This document shows positions 58,513-64,000 of a stretch of DNA of 64,000 bases, in pieces (the stretch's first letter is position 1; each line of letters begins with the position of its first letter). Position numbers and translations under genes: made by a program. The notes under the pieces are model-generated. The model was not told where the DNA came from. It saw only the letters and a list, made by a program, of their open reading frames with translations, and did not search any database. Source of the DNA: Oscarella lobularis (taxonomy: Eukaryota; Porifera; Homoscleromorpha; Homosclerophorida; Oscarellidae); assembly GCF_947507565.1 (NCBI RefSeq), contig NC_089188.1:682001-746000 (forward strand), read 5' to 3'.

Positions 58513-59285
58513 ATGACAGCTCAAACGCTGTCTGAAAAGCTTTGTCTACTTCTCAGAAAACATAAAAGTCACCTGAAATTTCGGGAGATCTACGTTACGC
58601 CGAAAAATTCATGTTTTCTTTGTACTTAACGCACGGCAAGAACAAACTGGAGGGAAGTAGGCAGTTGGTGCCTCCAAATCAATTCACCGCTACACAGAGC
58701 GACCATCGGGGCACCAACGACGTTGACCTATTGCCCCCATCTTGCTACGAAAAGATCTCGCCGCCCGACCTACCGTGGGACCCTCTAGCGAAAGCGACGT
58801 CAGAACTATTGGACTTAAAAGCTCAAAACGAGGCTCTAAGGTGACGAATCTAGATAGAAACGAGCTAATTAATAGCTCTGTGCTATTAAAATCGAGTCCG
58901 CGGAAAGAATCGGTGACTAAATCGCATTTTCTCTTTGCAAGGCTTGATGTTGTCAAAGCAAATGAAAGGATCGTCGTCAGCGTCAGACAGGCCTTCGACG
59001 AGAAGGTTCAAGAGAACGACGAGATGGTTTACCTCTTGAGAAATGCGAAAGCCGAAAAGAAGAAAGACGTGAGGGAAATCGTAGAAGCTGAGGAGAACGA
59101 ACGACGGAGAATAGCTGAGACGTTCGAGAAGGAGCTTGTTGCGATGAAAGAAGCTTTGTCAGCCGAACGACACAAGTCCGAGGTGCTGAAGAAGAATATG
59201 TCGTCGTCGTCGTCGTCGTCTTCGCAACTTGCAATCGAGGAATCAAGGAACGAACATCGAAAGGAAGCGAGAAATCATCAAGTAA
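58513..59285 (+). CDS. Coiled-coil protein of unknown family (partial)
   Basis: A first exon from ATG 58513 reads MTAQTLSEKLCLLLRKHKSH, LKFREIY. A second (near 58632-58842) reads NKLEGSRQLVPPNQFTATQS, PWDPLAKATSELLDLKAQNE. After a short intron, a third (58943-59280) reads LDVVKANERIVVSVRQAFDE, then long charged heptads (KKKDVREIVEAEENERRRIA, LVAMKEALSAERHK), a Ser run (TCG repeat) and a GTAAGT donor. It is probably a cytoskeletal or ciliary coiled-coil protein. No further exons were found downstream, so the 3' part is missing or unrecognised. Confidence 0.45.
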
Positions 59286-59289
59286 GTTA

Positions 59290-59934
59290 AAAGTTTTTTA
59301 TTTGCAAAAAATATGAGATTATATATTTGTTTTTATTTGAGGTTGACGCTGGTGCGTTGCAGTCACTGCAGTCAGCCAATGACCTGCTTACTGTACACCT
59401 TCTCTAGAGGGCTAGCTGGTTAGAACTATTTTCTTAGTTGCAAGAAGACAACAAAGAGAATAGTGAAAATTGGGGGGAGACAGCACGTGTCCACCAGGTA
59501 TTAGAAGATAGAATAGAATCGATTGATTCTCTTATCAGTCGATTCTTACACCACAGGTTTTCCTCCAATAGCCTCGATTATCCTCTTTTCACCGCCTAAA
59601 TACTCGTAGTCGTAGCACAAGCTGAGATGACAAAAGCTGAAAATAGAAACATATAAATTGTTCTTTTATAAAGGGCATCTTTGTTGGTCTTCTTCTTCTC
59701 TTAGTATGGTGCATGTATGAGGTGGTGTGTTTGACTGTTGCTCAATTCTAGGTTGGAACATCAGCCATGTGCCCTTTGAGTCCGTATTGGGCACCTTGGG
59801 CTCTACGTAGAGGTGATGGCTCCTGTTGCTGTTGTTGGCCAGGTAAAAGCAACTGCAAAAAAATTATTCTTGTAAACTGGCGTCGTTTAGATCCTTAGAA
59901 TGTAAAAGAATTTTCATGCAGCAGAGTAAATTTT
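59290..59934. other. Intergenic region with one possible exon
   Basis: A minus-strand segment near 59853-59750 (LLLPGQQQQQEPSPLRRAQG, QYGLKGHMADVPT) follows a good acceptor (TTTTTTTGCAG). It could be a downstream exon of the HROB-like gene or unrelated. There is nothing else. Confidence 0.25.
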
Positions 59935-60457
59935 CTAATTAAAGTCATCATCGTTGAGTCCATCGAGTAGAGAAGTAATGGAGTCTTCAGCCAGCGGATT
60001 TTCACCCAGAGAGTCCAGAATCCCTTCTAGAAGCGCTTTGTCTATTGATGCAAGCGTTGCTTGGGCTATTTTCGCTGGGTAGAGTCGGACTACATTTGCT
60101 GGCGTTATGTTGAGATAGTGACGGTGGCCTGTCGGGCTAAATACGGTGGCCTAAAGATCATAGGAGTGATAGGACAGAGAGTGGTGGTGGTGGTGATAGT
60201 GTGTACCCGCTTGAGAATCGATACTGATCCGGCACTTAGAGCCGATCCGTGTTGTTCAAAGAGTTTTCTGTGAATCGATCCAGATATTTCACCTATAAGG
60301 AAAAACGAGATATATATAGAATTTAACTAAAGATTCGTTTTCGCACCCGTTGGATCTTTGAGAAGAGCACTCGTGCTGTTTCCTGTCTCACTGATCGACT
60401 TGACGAGAACGCGTAGATGAGCGACTTTTCCGTCGGCAAGTCCTCCCAACGAGGCCT
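59935..60457 (-). pseudogene. HROB: HROB (C17orf53) homologue, C-terminal OB-fold exons only
   Basis: Three exons join in phase: 60457-60347 (ASLGGLADGKVAHLRVLVKS, NSTSALLKDPTG), 60292-60207 (EISGSIHRKLFEQHGSALSA, SVSILKR) and 60150-59935 (ATVFSPTGHRHYLNITPANV, VRLYP, then KALLEGILDSLGENPLAEDS and an acidic end DDDFN). This is the conserved OB-fold domain (DUF4539) of HROB, which loads the MCM8-MCM9 helicase in homologous recombination. The domain is intact, but the long N-terminus of HROB is absent: immediately upstream is a BIR-domain exon on the same strand. Confidence 0.75.
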
Positions 60458-60469
60458 CTAAAAACGAGA

Positions 60470-60781
60470 CTAAAATGTCGCCAGTCGACCAGCTTCGCTG
60501 CTCATATCAGCGACATCGCCCCCTTTAGCCGCCGCCATGTTGGATCGAGATCGAATGATAGGGCACTCGGGTGACGCTTCTGCGTGCTTTCTCTGCATAT
60601 TTTCTCCTGGACGCCATATTTCGAAGAGTCGCTTGCAAGCAAAACAACGCCCTTGGTCGCGGATCCCAGTGTAGTAAAAGACCTCCTTCGCCAGATCGTC
60701 CGGCTTTAGTGGAGATGTGCTCGGCCAATGTCGAAAAGACCGTAGTCTTTCCTTTTCGTGAGAATAGTCGGCCATCTCCAT
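60470..60781 (-). CDS. BIR-domain (IAP-type) exon
   Basis: The frame from ATG 60781 reads ADYSHEKERLRSFRHWPSTS, DDLAKEVFYYTGIRDQGRCF, ACKRLFEIWRPGENMQRKHA, EASPECPII. It has all BIR features: R..SF..W, FYYTG..D, CFAC, W, H and C of the zinc site. After the domain, MSSEAGRLATF resembles the first strand of a second BIR, and then a stop comes. It lies directly upstream of the HROB-like exons on the same strand. A hypothetical splice to them would need a 32-nt intron, shorter than others here. Inhibitor-of-apoptosis or ubiquitin-ligase partner domains (RING) are not seen. Confidence 0.7.
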   Translation of the reverse strand: MEMADYSHEKERLRSFRHWPSTSPLKPDDLAKEVFYYTGIRDQGRCFACKRLFEIWRPGENMQRKHAEASPECPIIRSRSNMAAAKGGDVADMSSEAGRLATF

Positions 60782-60789
60782 CGAAATCT

Positions 60790-61500
60790 AGTCCGGGAAC
60801 AAGCCACGTGTAGTGTGAAATAGACGAAATTCTTTCTGTCAGCTGACGGTCTCTTCCGTATCTGCTCTTTTTTCTCTAATGCGTACCACGCGGTTCTGAA
60901 AAAAAAGTCCAATAACTGACAGCTGAATGAAAATACTTTACGCCAGACGCTAGTAGTCCCACAAATACACTACTGATAGGCTGCCCAACCGTCCCGGGAC
61001 AGTCCAAACATCAAAGTGGTCGCTTGTACTTTGAATTCGGGTGCATTACTTCTAAAAGCGGCGCTTTTCGCTTTGAAGTTGTGTGTTTTTGCTAAAGTTC
61101 CGCTTTTGTTGCTTTGCGAAGTTGGACAGCCTGCTAGAGCCTACTGCATCATTTCCTTGTCAATAAACGATGCCCTCACCTGCTCGCTTTTCCCTTTACT
61201 CAATCGCGTACACCACAAAACCACAGGAATACTTCCAGTCAGGTGAGTGGTGGTTATAGATCAGATTGGTTATGTCTTTAGGAAGCGAGTGGTGGGCTCA
61301 TCGAGTCTTCCCACGTGTTATAGGAAACAAAGACCGAATGAATGTCTTTGCCGGCGAACATACAGTACAGGACCACGGTACAGGGCAAACACATTACAGA
61401 ATACGTTTCAGTACCTGAGACATGAGGCTTAGACCATGATAGTACGGTCGCCGCAAAATAGTACTACTGAGAACCCGTAGTGCCCCTTTGTACGATCGCG
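60790..61500. other. Stretch without a supported gene
   Basis: Short frames only. The plus-strand frame 61016-61246 is Leu-rich without a recognisable product. Confidence 0.3.
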
Positions 61501-61599
61501 ATTGCGTTACGTAATACCTATTTTTAGTCAGAGGTCATCTGAGCGCCCAGCCTCAGCAGTTTAGGATTCGCCGAACTGTTTTATTGGAACGAAGCGTTT

Positions 61600-63366
61600 C
61601 TTGCAGCTTCACTCCACTTGAAGAAGCTGCTAGACAATGACGAAAACACTCCTGGTATTTCCTGCATCATCACAAGTCATTCGTTTCGTACCATCTCACT
61701 CTCAAATTACCTCATAGCAATCATCTGCTTTCCTCCTCTTTGGAGATGATTCATGGCGAAAAAATCCCTGCATGGCTTCCAACTCAACAGCCTTCTTCTT
61801 CGAAAACTAGCCGCCCAATTAGAATAAAAATATGAAATTAATAATTGTTACCTCGACGACGTGAGGGGGAAAGTGAGCAAGCTCAGCAACGTGAATGCCA
61901 AAACTCTGGTCACAAACACCTAAATAATGAAACTAAGAATGCACCAAACTCTCGTGAAAATCGTACCGGACTTGACCTTATACAAAAGCGTCAGCGAGCC
62001 AGTAATGACTATTCTTGACCGATGGCATAACATCGGCGAGAGTAGTCAGTTCGTGAAAATGCGTAGTAAACATGCAGAACGCTTTGATATGCTCACATAT
62101 GTACCTAATAGAATTTTGGATCCCAAGCAAATTGTCTTTCCCACTCCCACTCACTGAGAAATAGCCCAAGCCAAGCCAAAACAGTCGTATGTGGACGTAC
62201 CTCGTCCCAACTCGTCAATTATAATTAGAGAGTCATTCGTAGCACACTGAAAAATATCTTATACGCATAGCCTGTACGTGTATATCGATCATTTCTACTG
62301 ACCTTCAAAATAGCAGCTGTCTCCAACATTTCAGCCATAAAAGTAGACACGCCCTTCACTTGAATATCTCCAGCTCCAACGCGAGCCAGGATGCTGTCCA
62401 CAACGGTAATTGTAGCCTCTTTGCACGGCACAAAACATCCCAGCTCTACCATTAAAACAACGAGGCCATTCTAAAAAAGATAAACAATTCCACTTGAAAC
62501 GTTGGTAGTAGTTTCAGTGACCTGTCAAATACATGTTGACTTTCCACCCGTGTTAGGTCCAGTTATAATGTGAAACATGGCTTCGTCTAATGGAAGGACA
62601 AAGTAAGACGAATTGTCAGACAAGAAAGAGTACAGTACCTTTGTTGAACTCCGTGCCGTTTGATATGAAAACAACGCCGTCTTGAAGCTCAAGACATGGG
62701 TGACGAGCGTCAATAAGAGAAATGAGACCCTCTCCTTCGAAAGACGTGGCGAAAATAGTCAGTGCCTGAAAAGTCATTACCTTTAGGAAGGACAGACGGC
62801 TTTGCGTACGGAATTGGAGCGTTGGCGGACACGTGAGAAAAGCTATACAACTCCCTATAGAAATGTCCGTCCCACGTGCTATCACGTCCACTCACCTAAC
62901 CAAAACGTCCAGGTGAGCGATCAAGTCGCCGAGTGACTGCAACGGTTCACAGTAGCCACCTACTCATAAAATGTAAAAGCAATTCGACGTTCACATGATC
63001 CAAATACCTGCTACTTTGATGACTTCCGCGGCAAGATGACTTTGCAATTCGTCATAGTTTTCACGGAACTCGTCATTCAGTTGCCTCAGTGACGAAAATG
63101 TAAATCTCACTTCTCTGGCACTCGCGTGTCGATGCTGTGGTATTTCTTGTTGCCTCTCAACGCCTTCTCGTCCTGCCGGCAAACCGCAACGCCGTGGTTA
63201 GGAAATGATGGATAAATTCATTATCCTCCACTCGCCTTCTTCGTAACCCGCAAAAAGTATCCCAACTGCGAGTTGCATTCGAGCTTAATAGACTTGTTCG
63301 CTTCGAGACCGAGCTCTGGAGCGGCCGTGTTCAAAATATCTGGCATCTCGTCGTTGATCTCATCCA
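61600..63366 (-). pseudogene. MSH2: MSH2 homologue, C-terminal (lever/clamp + ATPase) half, frameshifted
   Basis: The match starts at 63366 ([36 protein letters not shown]) and runs through EVRFTFSSLRQLNDEFRENY, HLAAEVIKVAG, SFSHVSANAPIPYAKPSVL, DARHPCLELQDGVVFI, Walker [45 protein letters not shown], the [11 protein letters not shown] Walker B/signature exon, [37 protein letters not shown] and AVELEAMQGFF. Small introns have good sites. Missing are the mismatch-binding and connector domains (about the first 400-450 residues): the region upstream is occupied by NOG1 on the other strand. One base is lost near 62000 (SVKNSHY shifts before TLLYKVKSG). ATPase motifs are otherwise intact. It is a partial copy or misassembly rather than a working repair gene. 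Confidence 0.8.
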
Positions 63367-63428
63367 TTTTTGACGAATGTCTAAATGACCCCCTTACGAA
63401 ACTTTTCTACCTACTGCATACCCTGCAG

Positions 63429-63920
63429 GGAAGATAACCGTCGTCCCAACGGCCAAGGTAGACTTCTAAACGATCGAAACTCTTTGTTTAGGACTTCGTC
63501 GACGTAATTCTCTTGAAAACGCAACGAAAGACGCCGACCGTCATACACAAGTGAGAAAACGCGTCCCCCGAAGCTCGCTCGCGCCTTGATCTCTCATCGC
63601 TCGCACGCAGAAACTATAAGATCAGTCGCATACGCAACTTCTACATGCGCAAGGTTAAGTACACGCAGCAGAACTTTCACAATCAACTGGCGCTCGTTCT
63701 CACCGAATTTCCCGTCGTCGAAGACGTTCATCCGTTCTACGGCGACCTGATGAACGTTCTCTACGATCGCGATCACTACAAACTCGCTCTCAAAACGGCG
63801 CAGCATCTCATCGACAAGTACCCGGATAGAATTCGACTTTTTGAATATTTATACACTGTTTCCTAGTGTTGCACGTGACTATGTGCGTCTGCTGAAGTAC
63901 GGGGATTCTCTGTATCGGTG
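63429..63920 (+). CDS. GTPBP4: NOG1/GTPBP4 ribosome-assembly GTPase, N-terminal exons
   Basis: Exons 63429-63457 (KITVVPTAK), 63492-63550 ([20 protein letters not shown]), 63611-~63813 ([50 protein letters not shown]) and 63867-63932 ([22 protein letters not shown]) join in phase and follow the N-terminal helical domain of NOG1 exactly. The frame then meets a TGA straight after YRCKQL, where the family continues. No clean donor is visible, so either it is truncated here or I missed the exon end near the window edge. The GTPase domain lies beyond. NOG1 acts in nucleolar 60S subunit maturation. Confidence 0.8.
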
Positions 63921-64000
63921 CAAGCAACTTTGATCAGTTTAACTTTATCGTCTTTTGGCTTAGGCTGAGAATGACGATGAGCGAAAGCAGTTGGAAATAA

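Noticed and set aside
63421-63560. An N-terminal MSH2 exon on the minus strand ([13 protein letters not shown])
   Set aside because: The same bases encode NOG1 exons on the plus strand with correct splice sites and strong identity; the minus reading is a shadow.
1-64000. tRNA, rRNA or other structured RNA genes
   Set aside because: Looked for tRNA B-box-like sequence with a matching A-box and for rRNA-like blocks on both strands; none convinced me, though I could not run a covariance search.

Overview
This is eukaryotic, animal-type DNA. Genes are broken by very small introns (about 50-55 nt where both splice sites can be read). The recognisable proteins are metazoan: a CARD death-fold domain, a GREB1-like protein, pieces of USP9X, HROB, MSH2, mitochondrial ClpP and NOG1/GTPBP4, BIR and HECT domains, THAP and ZAD-like zinc fingers. 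The rest is crowded with cut-and-paste transposon debris, foldback elements and satellite. No bacterial features, rRNA or tRNA were seen. The host is probably a compact-intron marine invertebrate (sponge, placozoan or similar), but I cannot name it from sequence alone. All introns and exon joins below are my own reading of GT/AG sites and reading phase.

0-12 kb is the best-preserved part, with three minus-strand genes. One is the end of a zinc-binding/coiled-coil gene family member (1-1448). The second is a two-exon gene (8007-2215) whose joined product of about 1913 residues carries an N-terminal CARD, an alpha/beta segment, a circularly permuted superfamily-2 helicase module and a GREB1-type glycosyltransferase module. 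The third is a complete subtilisin-like (S8) protease of about 17 small exons (11637-8869). The CARD-GREB1 gene is the most interesting object in the window: it places a death-fold adaptor on a nucleic-acid-helicase plus glycosyltransferase chassis.

12-30 kb holds a USP9X-like gene fragment, duplicated repeats, two MITEs, two or three small secreted-protein genes, a 200-base assembly gap (27073-27272) and a Mutator-like fragment. 30-55 kb is mostly mobile DNA: hAT/DUF4371-type transposase pseudogenes, a P-element/THAP9-like fragment split by a MITE, a nearly whole pogo-like element, a second copy of the zinc/coiled-coil family, an integrase-core element, two arrays of one ~188-bp satellite in opposite orientations, and an IS630/Tc1-type transposase split by a ~1.9-kb foldback element. 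The foldback element has minisatellite arms and encloses a HECT ubiquitin-ligase fragment. 54.3-55.4 kb is two nested giant inverted repeats.

55-64 kb is a cluster of host gene pieces packed head to head: THAP protein, ZAD-like exon, ClpP 3' exons, a coiled-coil protein, HROB 3' exons, BIR domain, MSH2 3' half and NOG1 5' exons. Most lack one end, and the MSH2 copy has a frameshift. Either the assembly is broken here or this is a region of captured or duplicated gene fragments.
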